Shown: piece after piece, positions 35,259 to 44,122 of the stretch
Layout of the letters: each line of letters starts with the position of its first letter
Position numbering within the stretch: position 1 is the stretch's first letter
Source of the DNA: an uncultured Faecalibacterium sp.
Lineage (GTDB): Bacteria; Bacillota; Clostridia; Oscillospirales; Ruminococcaceae
DNA: 64,000 nucleotides
Assembly (NCBI GenBank): GCA_937907025.1
Contig: CALESJ010000026.1
Span: 168,920-232,919 of the forward strand
Direction of reading: 5' to 3'
Position numbers and translations under genes: made by a program
The notes under the pieces: generated by a model
What the model was told of the DNA's origin: nothing
Seen by the model: the letters and a program-made list of their open reading frames with translations, nothing else
Database searches by the model: none

Positions 35259-36890
35259 TCATCGCCCGAATCTGCCGCCTTTGTGACCGCCTTTATGAGG
35301 GCTGCTTTGGTTGGGGTTATCAAACTCAACATGCAAGGCATTGGCAACCGCTTCGAGAATACCGTTGGAGGAGAAGGTGGCACCACTGACACAGGCCACA
35401 TCCAGTGACTGCGTATCGATAATGTCCGCAATGATCGGGGCCGCCGCACGGCTGAAGAACTGCTCATCATCAGCATAAGACGTAATTGTAATATCCGTGA
35501 TGCTGCCGTTTTCTACCGTAACAGAAACGCTTGTCGTTCCCCGGAAGCCCTCCCCTTCCCCTTGATAAGTACCATCTGCAAGAGCGCTCAAATCCAGCGC
35601 CGTACTCTCTTTCTGTTCCGAATCTGCGTCGGCCTGCTCGCTTTCCTCTGCATTTTCAGCACTGTCAGACGTTCCCGAACCGGTTTCATTTTCCGATTCC
35701 GTTTCCGGTTCGGAAACGCCGGATTCCGTCTGCTGCTCAAGGCCCAGCGCATCGGCAACTGCCTCCATAATACTGTTGCTGGAGAAGGTTGCACCGCTTA
35801 CAGCCTGCACGTCAACAGACTGCCGGGAAAGGATCTGGTCGATGACGGAAGATTCCGCCTCCTGAAAGAATTCCGGATCATCTTTATAAGAAAGAATCGT
35901 AATATCCGTGATATTCCCGTTTTCCACGGTGACCTGAACTTCCGTGTTGCCGTGGAATCCCATCCCGGCTCCGGTATAAACGCCATCGGTATAAGTGCCG
36001 GGCGTGGACGTATCCAGGCTGTAAGTGGTCGCTGTTGCCGTATCGTCCGCCGCTTCCGGCACCGTCAGATTTCCGATCTGAATCAATCCGCACATTGCAG
36101 CGGCAGCAATCGTTCCAGACACTGCAGGGTCGGGATTTGCCCGCAGGCAGTCTTTCGGACACACGGTAAGGCATTTCATACAATCTATACACCTGCCGGA
36201 GCATACAGTGCGGTCCTTCAGGATGGGCACCCCCATACCGCAGGCTTTTTCGCATAGTCCGCAGTGAATACAGGCAGATACATTGCGCCGTATCTTATAC
36301 AATCTCTTTCCGGAAATCAGCGTGAACAGCGCGCCCAACGGGCAAAAGTAGCGACAAAAAAAGCGTTCCACAAAGAGCGAACCGATCAGAAGCGCCAGCA
36401 GCAGAACAAATCCCCCGGTAAAGACCGCAGAAATCATAACCGATGGGTTGCCGGAAATCAGCATGCCAAAAACGCCCCAAGGGCTAAGAGAGGAATCCAT
36501 GGGCAATGCCATGATCCATAATGCGACCACAATGAAAACGAGAACCACATATTTCAGATAGGAAAGTACCCGGTCCAGCCAAACCGGAATCCGGGGTTTC
36601 CTGGGGAACAACTTTTGGGAAACCCAGAAAAGGAGTTCTTGTAGTGCGCCGAAAGAGCAAAGATACCCGCAGAATATGCGCCCCCATATTGCCGTAAAGA
36701 GAAACACCACTGCAATGGTGATCAGCTGCGCTGATAACGTATAAATCGAAAACTCCCCACTCGTCAGGGCGGTCACCACGTCACCCAGAGAGCGCAGAAC
36801 CGTGATGAACAGTTCCGGCAGCAGCAGGAAGGCAACGATCTGGACCACATGTCGAATGATCTGCCTGATCGGCAAATTTCTTGGCTTCAT
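35259..36890 (-). CDS. membrane polyferredoxin with two FMN-binding domains
   Basis: 543 residues. About five membrane helices (15-190) carry FCGYLCSFGA and CRYFCPLGA, the NapH/NosR-type motifs. Two 4Fe-4S clusters follow in CIHCGLCEKAC and CIDCMKCLTVC (207-248), then a sixth helix. Two FMN_bind domains come next, each with SGATFSS (365-371 and 502-508), where Thr368 and Thr505 should carry covalent FMN. A Glu/Ser-rich linker separates them. ApbE, the enzyme that adds the FMN, is encoded just upstream. The protein likely moves electrons across the membrane to flavins outside. Its Asp normally three residues before SGAT is replaced by Gln and Ala. Confidence 0.85.
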   Translation of the reverse strand: MKPRNLPIRQIIRHVVQIVAFLLLPELFITVLRSLGDVVTALTSGEFSIYTLSAQLITIAVVFLFTAIWGRIFCGYLCSFGALQELLFWVSQKLFPRKPRIPVWLDRVLSYLKYVVLVFIVVALWIMALPMDSSLSPWGVFGMLISGNPSVMISAVFTGGFVLLLALLIGSLFVERFFCRYFCPLGALFTLISGKRLYKIRRNVSACIHCGLCEKACGMGVPILKDRTVCSGRCIDCMKCLTVCPKDCLRANPDPAVSGTIAAAAMCGLIQIGNLTVPEAADDTATATTYSLDTSTPGTYTDGVYTGAGMGFHGNTEVQVTVENGNITDITILSYKDDPEFFQEAESSVIDQILSRQSVDVQAVSGATFSSNSIMEAVADALGLEQQTESGVSEPETESENETGSGTSDSAENAEESEQADADSEQKESTALDLSALADGTYQGEGEGFRGTTSVSVTVENGSITDITITSYADDEQFFSRAAAPIIADIIDTQSLDVACVSGATFSSNGILEAVANALHVEFDNPNQSSPHKGGHKGGRFGR

Positions 36891-36914
36891 AGAAATATCC
36901 TCCTGAAGGAATCG

Positions 36915-37823
36915 TCAAACAGAAAGCGACATCTCGCCTTGTAATTCCGGTGTGACCTGTACCCGGCCATCATCGGTAACGAAAACCGCAGAAATACCAT
37001 GCTTGCGAAGAATGGGCACCCCTTCTTTCTGGCCCAGGCAGCAGATTCCCGTTGCCAATGCGTCAAGCATTGCCGCATTTTCTCCAATCAGTGATACCGA
37101 AAGAATTCCGGAACCGGACGGTCTTCCTGTGCGCGGATCGATAATATGGTGAACACGTTTTCCCTTGTAAACAAAACCGCGCTCATAGGACCCACTGGTC
37201 ACGATGGCTTTGTCTTTCAGCATGATACTGCCCATCGGGATCCCTGTTTTCCGGTATGGATTCTGTATCCCCACTTTTTGCTTTTTCCCGATCACGATCA
37301 CCGTGCCGCCAAAATTGATCTGCGCATTTCGGACGCCCTGCGAGAGAAGAACAGAGCGTACTTGATCCGCCGCATACCCTTTGGCAATACCGCCGAGGTC
37401 GAGTTTCATGCCCTTTTCTTGCAAAAACGCCGTACCGTGAATTCTGTCCAGTTCCAGTTTGTTGATGTCACAATGCACCTGGCCACTTACGATTTGTTCT
37501 TCTGCCGGCAGCCGTGATGTACATATGGCCGTTCTCCACATCTCGCTCAGTGACCCGGCTGTCACATCAAATGTACCTTTTGTTTCTTTGGCATAACAGA
37601 TCGCCATGGACAGCAACCGGAAGGTGTCCTCCCCAACCGAAACCGGCCGTATTCCCGCCTGCTGATTGATTTGCGAAATTTCACTGTTCGATTCAAAAAA
37701 CGAGAAGGTGTGGTGCATTTCCATCACACGCTTCTTAATGTATTCCAATAGAGATGAATCACCATCGTCAAAGAGAGTGACCGAATTGATTGTGCCAAAT
37801 CCCGGGAACATTTTTTTGATCAA
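36915..37823 (-). CDS. apbE: ApbE-family FAD:protein FMN transferase
   Basis: 302 residues from a TTG start, with GGAGGG 7 bases upstream; the next ATG four codons on lacks a close SD. Conserved parts are HTFSFFESNSEISQIN, FDVTAGSL, LDLGGIAKGYAADQV and HHIIDPRTGRPS. ApbE transfers FMN from FAD to Thr/Ser in SGAT motifs. The target is presumably the two-domain FMN protein 24 bases downstream. No signal peptide or lipobox is seen, although the target domains should be outside; modification may therefore occur before export or the start may lie elsewhere. Confidence 0.88.
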   Translation of the reverse strand: MIKKMFPGFGTINSVTLFDDGDSSLLEYIKKRVMEMHHTFSFFESNSEISQINQQAGIRPVSVGEDTFRLLSMAICYAKETKGTFDVTAGSLSEMWRTAICTSRLPAEEQIVSGQVHCDINKLELDRIHGTAFLQEKGMKLDLGGIAKGYAADQVRSVLLSQGVRNAQINFGGTVIVIGKKQKVGIQNPYRKTGIPMGSIMLKDKAIVTSGSYERGFVYKGKRVHHIIDPRTGRPSGSGILSVSLIGENAAMLDALATGICCLGQKEGVPILRKHGISAVFVTDDGRVQVTPELQGEMSLSV

Positions 37824-37936
37824 AAGACCGCCCTCCCTGCAAGTCCAGTTCTTTTCAGGCCCGAATCCGCCTGCCTCCCAATATGTGCATGGTTCCGCCC
37901 AGATAAGAGTAAAACAAAAAGCTTAATTCAACTTAA

Positions 37937-37973
37937 AACAAAAAAAGACGTTACTCCTGCAGGAGATAACGTC
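37937..37973 (-). terminator. terminator after the kinase, before apbE
   Basis: GACGTTACTCC pairs with GGAGATAACGTC, followed on the minus strand by a run of seven T (37939-37946). apbE would need read-through or its own promoter in the 110 bases after it, where none is clear. Confidence 0.8.
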
Positions 37974-37995
37974 CTTTTCAAAAGGTTGCTGTTCA

Positions 37996-39222
37996 TTACA
38001 GGGGAAATGTAACTTCCAGGGACAAAGACTTTTCATCCCGCGTAGAGGCGATGATTTTCCCCTTGTGTGCAGCCACGATGGCAGAAGCGATGGAAAGGCC
38101 CAAGCCATATCCGCCCGTACTGGAATTTCTCGATGGGTCTGCACGATAGAACCGGTCAAACAGTCGGGTCAGGCTTTCTTTCGGGACCGACTGAGCCGTA
38201 TTGAATACAACAAGCCGGATGTATTTTTTCTGTTTATCCAATGTAACATCAATTTTCCCGTTCTCATCCGAATATTTTATGGCATTGTCCAAGAGAATCG
38301 TGACAAGTTGACGTATGGAATTTTGGTTGCCATACATGGAAACCATCGGCTGAATATGACTGGTCAGTATTTTGTCATGGGTCCGTGCAACCCCTTGAAA
38401 AGCCTCCACAGTTTCTTCCACCAAGTCCGAAAGCGGGAATTCGATTTTCTCCGTTTCCGGCGTTTCATCCATACGGGCCAATTGAATCAGGTTGTTTGTC
38501 AGCTGTGCCAGCCGCTTTGTCTGCGATTGAATATCTTTCAGCCATTCATTCTCCCCTATATCCATTTTCAGCACTTCCGCATCTGCGTCAATGATGGTAA
38601 GCGGCGTTTTCAGCTCGTGCCCCGCGTCGGTGATGAATTGCTTTTGCTTTTCATAATTCAAGGAGAATGGTTTGACAATTTTCCCCGAGAAAAAGACAAC
38701 CAGGAGCAGAACGGCCAGCAGGCCGAGCGCAGAAACACCGATGCCGGTAAACAAAAAGCGGCGGAAGAACCGCAATTCATGTTCGCAATCCAGGAAGATG
38801 ATCCGGGTATCCGCTCCGGAGGTATATACGATATACCGGTAGCTATCGATGGACCCCTTTGTGCGGCCCGAATCCATAACCGACTGTGCATAAGCAATTG
38901 CCGTTTGGGCATCGACAACCGCAATTTTTCCGCTATCCACGGAAGGCTCGTTCGCCTGCCCCGTGTAAGTCACGGAAAAAAACCGGTTTTCGTACTGCAT
39001 CTCCGCAGCAAAACGCTGGTCTTTTTTGCGGAACCCTTTTTCGGAACGGTCTGCTTCCGGAAAACTGCCGTTGCTTTCTGCGAGAACGGACAGAATGCGG
39101 TCTGCATCCGACAGGATGTTGTTGTAGTTGAGAATGCCGACGGTACACAGAATCACCGACAGAACAAGGAGAAGCGAAAACATCGAGGCGATGATCAGCT
39201 TGATCTGCAGTTTTCGTATCAT
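37996..39222 (-). CDS. sensor histidine kinase
   Basis: 408 residues. Membrane helices at about 9-29 and 150-175 enclose a sensor domain of about 120 residues. The H-box DAGHELKTPL has phospho-His202, followed by NQNSIRQLVTILLDNAIKYSD (N-box) and YGLGLSIA (G-box). No distinct HAMP is visible. It overlaps the regulator's stop codon by 4 bases (GAATGA), with GGAGG 7 bases before the ATG. It probably controls nearby apbE and FMN-protein genes or its own operon. Confidence 0.92.
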   Translation of the reverse strand: MIRKLQIKLIIASMFSLLLVLSVILCTVGILNYNNILSDADRILSVLAESNGSFPEADRSEKGFRKKDQRFAAEMQYENRFFSVTYTGQANEPSVDSGKIAVVDAQTAIAYAQSVMDSGRTKGSIDSYRYIVYTSGADTRIIFLDCEHELRFFRRFLFTGIGVSALGLLAVLLLVVFFSGKIVKPFSLNYEKQKQFITDAGHELKTPLTIIDADAEVLKMDIGENEWLKDIQSQTKRLAQLTNNLIQLARMDETPETEKIEFPLSDLVEETVEAFQGVARTHDKILTSHIQPMVSMYGNQNSIRQLVTILLDNAIKYSDENGKIDVTLDKQKKYIRLVVFNTAQSVPKESLTRLFDRFYRADPSRNSSTGGYGLGLSIASAIVAAHKGKIIASTRDEKSLSLEVTFPL

Positions 39223-39893
39223 TCTTTTTCCTCCAGCGTATACCCTGCATTCCGCATTGCCCTGATTTGTATATTCGCATGGAGCGCCGTCAACTTTTTG
39301 CGCAGGTAAGAGATATATACCCAAACCACGTTGATCTCCGCATCACTGTCAAACCCCCATATTTTCTCCATAAACCGTTCGGAGGAAATCAGATTTTTGG
39401 GGCTGGTCATCAACATTTCCATCATTTGGAATTCCTTGTTTGCCAGCCGGTAAGTGCCTGCCGTGGTGGAAAGCTCATTGGTTGCCCGATCCAGTGTGAC
39501 ATTTCCATACTGCAATTTTGAACTCGCCTGTGTAAGCTGCGTCCGGGTCATCGCCCGAATCCGCGCCAGAAGTTCTTTCGTGTCGAAGGGCTTGGTGAGA
39601 TAGTCGTTGGCACCTGCATCCAGCCCCAGCACTTTGTCGTCCACCTCTGATTTTGCGGTCAGCAACAGGACCGGAATCAGAATCCCCTTTTTACGGATTT
39701 CCCGCAAAACGGTGATTCCATCTATCTTCGGCATCATTATATCGAGAATGACCCCGTCGTAGTTGTCTGTTTCCAGATACTCCAATGCTTCTTGCCCGTC
39801 AAAGACAGCATCTACCGAATAACTGTGCCGTTCCAAAATCGCTGTCAGCGCTCTCGACAAGGCTTTTTCATCTTCCGCCAATAAAAGTCGCAT
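39219..39893 (-). CDS. OmpR-family response regulator
   Basis: 224 residues. Receiver domain with acidic pocket E7-D8, Asp51 in VILDIMMPK and Lys in LTKPF; winged-helix domain about 130-222 with YRLANKEFQMMEML and RNAGYTLEE. Start ATG follows GAGGAA. A -10-like TATAAT lies about 65 bases upstream on this strand, next to a 17-base imperfect palindrome. It is the first gene of an operon with the kinase, ahead of apbE and the FMN protein. Confidence 0.92.
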   Translation of the reverse strand: MRLLLAEDEKALSRALTAILERHSYSVDAVFDGQEALEYLETDNYDGVILDIMMPKIDGITVLREIRKKGILIPVLLLTAKSEVDDKVLGLDAGANDYLTKPFDTKELLARIRAMTRTQLTQASSKLQYGNVTLDRATNELSTTAGTYRLANKEFQMMEMLMTSPKNLISSERFMEKIWGFDSDAEINVVWVYISYLRKKLTALHANIQIRAMRNAGYTLEEKE

Positions 39894-39977
39894 TGTTTCG
39901 TATTCCTCTTCCTGTTCAACCGGCTGTAATGGCCGCAAAATTGTATCTGGTTCCATTATAGTGCGTGTAGTTAAAAT

Positions 39978-39994
39978 GGAAATTAAAAATTTCC
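39978..39994. promoter_or_regulatory. palindrome upstream of the second regulator
   Basis: GGAAAT-TAAAA-ATTTCC lies close to the likely -35 of the regulator promoter, a plausible autoregulatory site. This is based on position and symmetry only. Confidence 0.35.
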
Positions 39995-40038
39995 TTTGTA
40001 AATGCAGCCTTTCCGGACTTCTGCCATGGTCGGGTCGG

Positions 40039-40887
40039 CTACTTCTTCCACCAGGTCATGTCATAATCCCGCAGGCAGCGGGAAATGCCTTCCACCGTGG
40101 TATCAAAGCTCACGCCGCCTTTCTGTGCTTTGGCGGTATTCATGGACAGATTGCGCGCTCTGTCCCCCGGCACCAGGTCGGGGCTGATCTGCAGCGCGGC
40201 ACAGAACTGCCAGGCTGTTTCCAGCATATCCAGGTCGTTCTCACTGCCGAAGTTGTAGGCGCCGCCGGGCAGTTCCAGTACAGGCAGCAGATTTTCCACC
40301 GCCTGGCGCACATAGGTAACGCCGCGGTAGTCCCCGGGTGAAAACGTCAGGCTTTCCCCGTAAAGGGCCGCATGCAGCAGATTCAGCGGCAGATTGCCTT
40401 TGATGGGCAGCCCGTAGCCGGGCAGGTCATACAGCCAGGTAGCCCGCAGCAGGACCGCATCGGGCAGAATGTCCAGGACCCGTTGTTCCATCTCCAGCTT
40501 ATGGCGGCCGTAAACATTGGAAGGTGCAAGCGGCAGGTCTTCTGACAGCGGACCGTGCAGCGTAACGCCGGCATAGACCTGGTCGGAGCTGAATGCCACC
40601 AGGCGGGCTCCCTCCCCTGCCGCGGCTTTGGCCAGCCAGAGAGTCACCTCTATATTGGCGCGGCGGGATTCTTCCGGGTGAACTTCGCAATAACCGGTAT
40701 CGGACAAGGCCGCTGTATGCAGAATCACATCGGGGCGGGTTTCCTGCACCAGGCGGGTGATGTCCCCTTCCCTGCCCTTGGCCATCAGTCCCCGGGGTGC
40801 CGGAACCAGGTCCAGGCGGTCGGCCAGCTGCCGCATCACCCGTGTGCCCACGAATCCGCCGGCACCGGTCAGCAAAACACGTTTCAT
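40039..40887 (-). CDS. SDR-type sugar-nucleotide reductase/epimerase (RmlD-like)
   Basis: 282 residues from the ATG with AAGGAGAA 5 bases upstream. The Rossmann start LLTGAGGFVGTRV binds NAD(P); the catalytic YGRHK (Tyr-x3-Lys) is intact, and ILHTAALSDTGYCEV and SSDQVYAG are typical of RmlD-like reductases. It likely reduces dTDP-4-keto sugars or acts on another activated sugar; the other rml genes are not in this window. It is a single gene whose product could serve the 13-kb glycosyltransferase. Confidence 0.78.
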   Translation of the reverse strand: MKRVLLTGAGGFVGTRVMRQLADRLDLVPAPRGLMAKGREGDITRLVQETRPDVILHTAALSDTGYCEVHPEESRRANIEVTLWLAKAAAGEGARLVAFSSDQVYAGVTLHGPLSEDLPLAPSNVYGRHKLEMEQRVLDILPDAVLLRATWLYDLPGYGLPIKGNLPLNLLHAALYGESLTFSPGDYRGVTYVRQAVENLLPVLELPGGAYNFGSENDLDMLETAWQFCAALQISPDLVPGDRARNLSMNTAKAQKGGVSFDTTVEGISRCLRDYDMTWWKK

Positions 40888-40978
40888 GTACGTTCTCCTT
40901 CCTGCCGAGGGAACAAATTCATCCGGCAGTTGCATTTTTTTCATTGTACCACAGGGACTGTTTTTTGGCCATCCAGGT

Positions 40979-41007
40979 TTGCCCCGCCGGGCGTCATAGA
41001 GTATAAT
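40979..41007 (+). promoter_or_regulatory. sigma-A promoter of brnQ
   Basis: TTGCCC, 17 bases, TATAAT, about 38 bases before the brnQ start. Confidence 0.75.
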
Positions 41008-41044
41008 GGAACAGAAAGAAGAAAGAGATGTGAGGCATTCAAAT

Positions 41045-42385
41045 ATGAAAAAACTGACGCTGCGGCAGCTGCTTACGGTAGCTACCATGCTGTTCGGGCT
41101 GTTTTTCGGTGCCGGCAACCTGATTTTCCCCGCTTCCATGGGGCAGATGGCCGGCCGCAATCTGTGGTGGGCCGCGGCGGGCCTGCTCATCACCGGCGTG
41201 GGGCTGCCCCTGCTGGGTGTGGCGGCGCTGGGCATCAGCCGCAAGGAAGGTCTGTTCGCCCTGAGCAGTCGGGTGGGCCGGGGATACGGGTTCTTTTTCA
41301 CCTGCGTTCTGTACCTGACCATCGGACCGTTCTTTGCCATTCCCCGCTGTGCCACCGTCGCTTACACCGTGGGCATTCAACAGGTTCTGCCCCAGGGCGG
41401 TACCACGGCTCTGGCAGTGTTCTCCCTGATTTTCTTTGCCGCGGTGCTGTTCTTTTCCCTGCGTCCCGGCGAGATCCTGACCTGGGTGGGCAAGGTCCTG
41501 ACCCCGCTGTTCCTGTGTTTTCTGGCCGTTCTGGTACTGCGGGCGCTGACTGCTCCTATCGGGGACGTTTCGGCTGTTGAGCCTTTCGGCAATTATGCCG
41601 CCAATGCCTTCACCGCCGGCATCCTGGAAGGCTACAACACCATGGATGCCCTGGCCAGCCTGGCTTTCGGTATCATTGTGGTCAATGCCATCCGCAGCCT
41701 GGGCGTGGACGAGCCCGGCGCAGTGGCCAAAAGTACAGTGCTGGCCGGGCTGTTCAGTTCCCTGTTTATGGGTCTGATTTATGTGCTGGTCATCATCATG
41801 GGCGCCCAGAGCCGCGGTCTGTTCCCTGTTTCGGCCAACGGCGGCGAAGCCCTGGCCCTGATTGCCGCTCACTATTTCGGTGGTGTGGGCGCTTTGATTC
41901 TGGCCGCCACCGTCACCCTGGCCTGCCTGAAAACGGCGGTGGGGCTGATTACCAGCTGCAGTGAAACCTTTGTGCAGCTGTTCCCCAAGGGTCCCTCCTA
42001 CCGGGTGTGGGCCGTTGGTTTCTGCATCATTTCCTTCCTTATCGCCAACCTGGGGCTGGATGCAATCCTGGCCTACTCCGCCCCGGTCCTCATGTTCCTG
42101 TATCCCTTGTCCATCGTGCTGATTCTGCTGACACTGTGTGGACGTTTCTTCGGCAATGATCCTGTTGTGCTGCGCTGGACACTGGGATTTACCATGGTGG
42201 CTGCCCTCATTGATCTGCTGCGCGCCCTGCCCGCAGCCACCCAGGAGCTGCTGCATACCGTGCCGCTGGTAACCGTGGCCGAAACCTACCTGCCTCTGTG
42301 TGATCTGGGCTTTGGCTGGGTCTGCCCGGCACTGGTGGGGCTGGTTATCGGTCTTTTGCTGCACCGGGCACGCCGCACCGCCTGA
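41045..42385 (+). CDS. brnQ: branched-chain amino acid transporter, LIVCS family
   Basis: 446 residues with about twelve hydrophobic segments. Family marks are LFGLFFGAGNLIFPASMGQ near the N-terminus, IGPFFAIPRCATVAYTVG and a central CSETFVQLFP. BrnQ proteins import leucine, isoleucine and valine with Na+ or H+. The start is the ATG with a GTGAGG site 10 bases upstream. A single-gene unit with its own promoter and terminator. The Lrp regulator at 12.4 kb could be a controller, but that is a guess. Confidence 0.93.
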   Translation: MKKLTLRQLLTVATMLFGLFFGAGNLIFPASMGQMAGRNLWWAAAGLLITGVGLPLLGVAALGISRKEGLFALSSRVGRGYGFFFTCVLYLTIGPFFAIPRCATVAYTVGIQQVLPQGGTTALAVFSLIFFAAVLFFSLRPGEILTWVGKVLTPLFLCFLAVLVLRALTAPIGDVSAVEPFGNYAANAFTAGILEGYNTMDALASLAFGIIVVNAIRSLGVDEPGAVAKSTVLAGLFSSLFMGLIYVLVIIMGAQSRGLFPVSANGGEALALIAAHYFGGVGALILAATVTLACLKTAVGLITSCSETFVQLFPKGPSYRVWAVGFCIISFLIANLGLDAILAYSAPVLMFLYPLSIVLILLTLCGRFFGNDPVVLRWTLGFTMVAALIDLLRALPAATQELLHTVPLVTVAETYLPLCDLGFGWVCPALVGLVIGLLLHRARRTA

Positions 42386-42408
42386 TCTTCCCTTTTCATC
42401 GCATAAAG

Positions 42409-42453
42409 AAGCCCCCTCGGCTGCGTTTTCCACGGCCGAGGGGGCTTTCTTTT
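42409..42453. terminator. bidirectional terminator
   Basis: AAGCCCCCTCGGC pairs with GCCGAGGGGGCTT, with T and A tracts on both sides; between convergent brnQ and the HAD gene. Confidence 0.92.
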
Positions 42454-42462
42454 ATTCAAGTC

Positions 42463-43308
42463 TTATACGCAGGCACGCACTGCCGTACCGGCAGCGGAAT
42501 GGTACCCGGCTGCCGCAGGCTCCGGCAGGAAAGCCTGCCGCAATTCTGCCACAGAAGGGAAAATGTACGTCGGTTTTTCGGGGCTGGCGGCCACATCGGC
42601 TTCGGTAGCCTCACCGCTGAGGACCAGGGCCGTATCCACCCCGGCGCGCACACCGCAGGCGATATCGGTATACAGCCGGTCCCCCACAACCAGGGCCTCC
42701 TGCGGGGTGCAGTCGTTGTTCTGCAGGGCATACTCCACCATGGCCGGTTCCGGTTTGCCCAGGAATTTGGGCTTGCGGTGGGTGGCGGTTTCAATCATGT
42801 TGCAGATGGCCCCGCAATCCGGCAGATATCCAAAATCCACCGGGCAGACCAGGTCCGGGTTGGTGGCGATGTAGTCCACCTGCCGGGTGGTCAGCAGCAG
42901 ACAAACGTCCTTGATTTTCTCATAGTTCAGGGCGTTGTCGTAGGATACCAGCACACAGGTAATGGCCGTATCCGAGGCGTCAGTGGTGATCAGCAGGCCG
43001 TTCTGGCGGCATTCCTTGACGAAAGAATCGGTGGCCAGGGCGTAAATATGCTGTCCGGCATAGTGTTCTTTCATGTACCGGATGGTGGCATAGGCGGCGG
43101 TCAGGTAATTGTCCTCCTTGCTTTCCACCCCCAGCGTGCGAAAAAAGCGGATATAATCCGCTGTGCTGCGGGTGGCGTTGTTGGTGATGAAGACAAACTT
43201 TCCCCCGCTGCGCCGCACCGCCTGCAGAAAGGCCCCTGCCCCGGGAATCAGGGCGTTGCCGCGGCAGATGGTGCCGTCAATATCCAGCAGGAACAGGCGT
43301 TTTTTCAT
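42463..43308 (-). CDS. HAD-IIA phosphatase
   Basis: 281 residues. Motif I LLDIDGTI (nucleophile Asp), motif II FITNNA, motif III Lys in LGKPEPAM and motif IV VVGDRLYTDIACG are all present, with the HAD-IIA cap between. NagD and AraL-type members dephosphorylate sugar phosphates, and glycerol-3-phosphate phosphatases belong here. It starts 5 bases after the GDPD gene, at the end of a ugp-type operon, which suggests glycerol-3-phosphate as substrate. That is inference from context. Confidence 0.85.
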   Translation of the reverse strand: MKKRLFLLDIDGTICRGNALIPGAGAFLQAVRRSGGKFVFITNNATRSTADYIRFFRTLGVESKEDNYLTAAYATIRYMKEHYAGQHIYALATDSFVKECRQNGLLITTDASDTAITCVLVSYDNALNYEKIKDVCLLLTTRQVDYIATNPDLVCPVDFGYLPDCGAICNMIETATHRKPKFLGKPEPAMVEYALQNNDCTPQEALVVGDRLYTDIACGVRAGVDTALVLSGEATEADVAASPEKPTYIFPSVAELRQAFLPEPAAAGYHSAAGTAVRACV

Positions 43309-43313
43309 ACAGG

Positions 43314-44048
43314 TCACTCCGCCAGACGGCTGCGCACATTCAGGGCCAGTTTGGGGTCGTTTGTGATGACATCGGCGCCTTCCTCCATGAGCCAGCGCAG
43401 GTCTTCCTCCCCGTTGACGGTCCAGACGCGCACGGCCAGGCCGCTGTCCAGGTAGGTCTTGAGCAGGCTGCCCATCTTGACGCAGTACAGCCCCGGATGC
43501 AGGCCTTCCACGCCCCGCTCGGCGGCATACTTCTCAATGTCGCAGGGAATATCCCCGAACAGATAGGCTGTCTGGGCTTCAGGCGCCAGACGGCGCACTT
43601 CGGCAATGCTGTAATGGTTGAAGGAGGAATAAATGATCCGGTCCTGCATGCCCAGTTCGGCCACCAGGTCCAGGGTCTTTTTCTCGATGCCCTCGTACCA
43701 CAGAATACCGGTCTTGAGCTCGATGTTCACCAGCATCTTGCCGGGCTTGACCTGTTCCAGAACCTCGCGCAGAGTGGGGATCCGGGCGTCGGCATAGCCG
43801 GGCATGCCGTTATCGGCGCAGAAAGTCTTCAGTTCGGCCAGGGTGTAGTCCTTCACCAGGCCGGTGCCGTTGGTGGTGCGGTCCAGCTTTTCGTCGTGAA
43901 TGACCACCAGCTCGCCGTCCTTGGTCAGATGCACATCCAGTTCGATGCCGTCTGCCCCCTGCTCTTCCGCCAGCTTGAACGCAGGCAGTGTGTTTTCCGG
44001 CGCGTAGGCGCTGGCGCCGCGGTGGGCGTAAACCTTGACATTTTTCAT
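43314..44048 (-). CDS. ugpQ: glycerophosphodiester phosphodiesterase
   Basis: 244 residues. Catalytic motifs HRGAS-x3-PENT (His11-like general acid), GIELDVHLTKDGELVVIHD (Glu-x-Asp metal pair and second His) and KMLVNIELK are intact. No signal peptide, so it is cytoplasmic like UgpQ. It cleaves glycerophosphodiesters to glycerol-3-phosphate and an alcohol. It follows ugpB on the same strand and precedes the HAD phosphatase. Confidence 0.93.
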   Translation of the reverse strand: MKNVKVYAHRGASAYAPENTLPAFKLAEEQGADGIELDVHLTKDGELVVIHDEKLDRTTNGTGLVKDYTLAELKTFCADNGMPGYADARIPTLREVLEQVKPGKMLVNIELKTGILWYEGIEKKTLDLVAELGMQDRIIYSSFNHYSIAEVRRLAPEAQTAYLFGDIPCDIEKYAAERGVEGLHPGLYCVKMGSLLKTYLDSGLAVRVWTVNGEEDLRWLMEEGADVITNDPKLALNVRSRLAE

Positions 44049-44122
44049 ATACCAAGTTTCCTTTCCTGCACAAAAACTGGGAAAAGCCCATGCCTTTCCC
44101 GGTAAGTGCCTGTTTTTATTGT

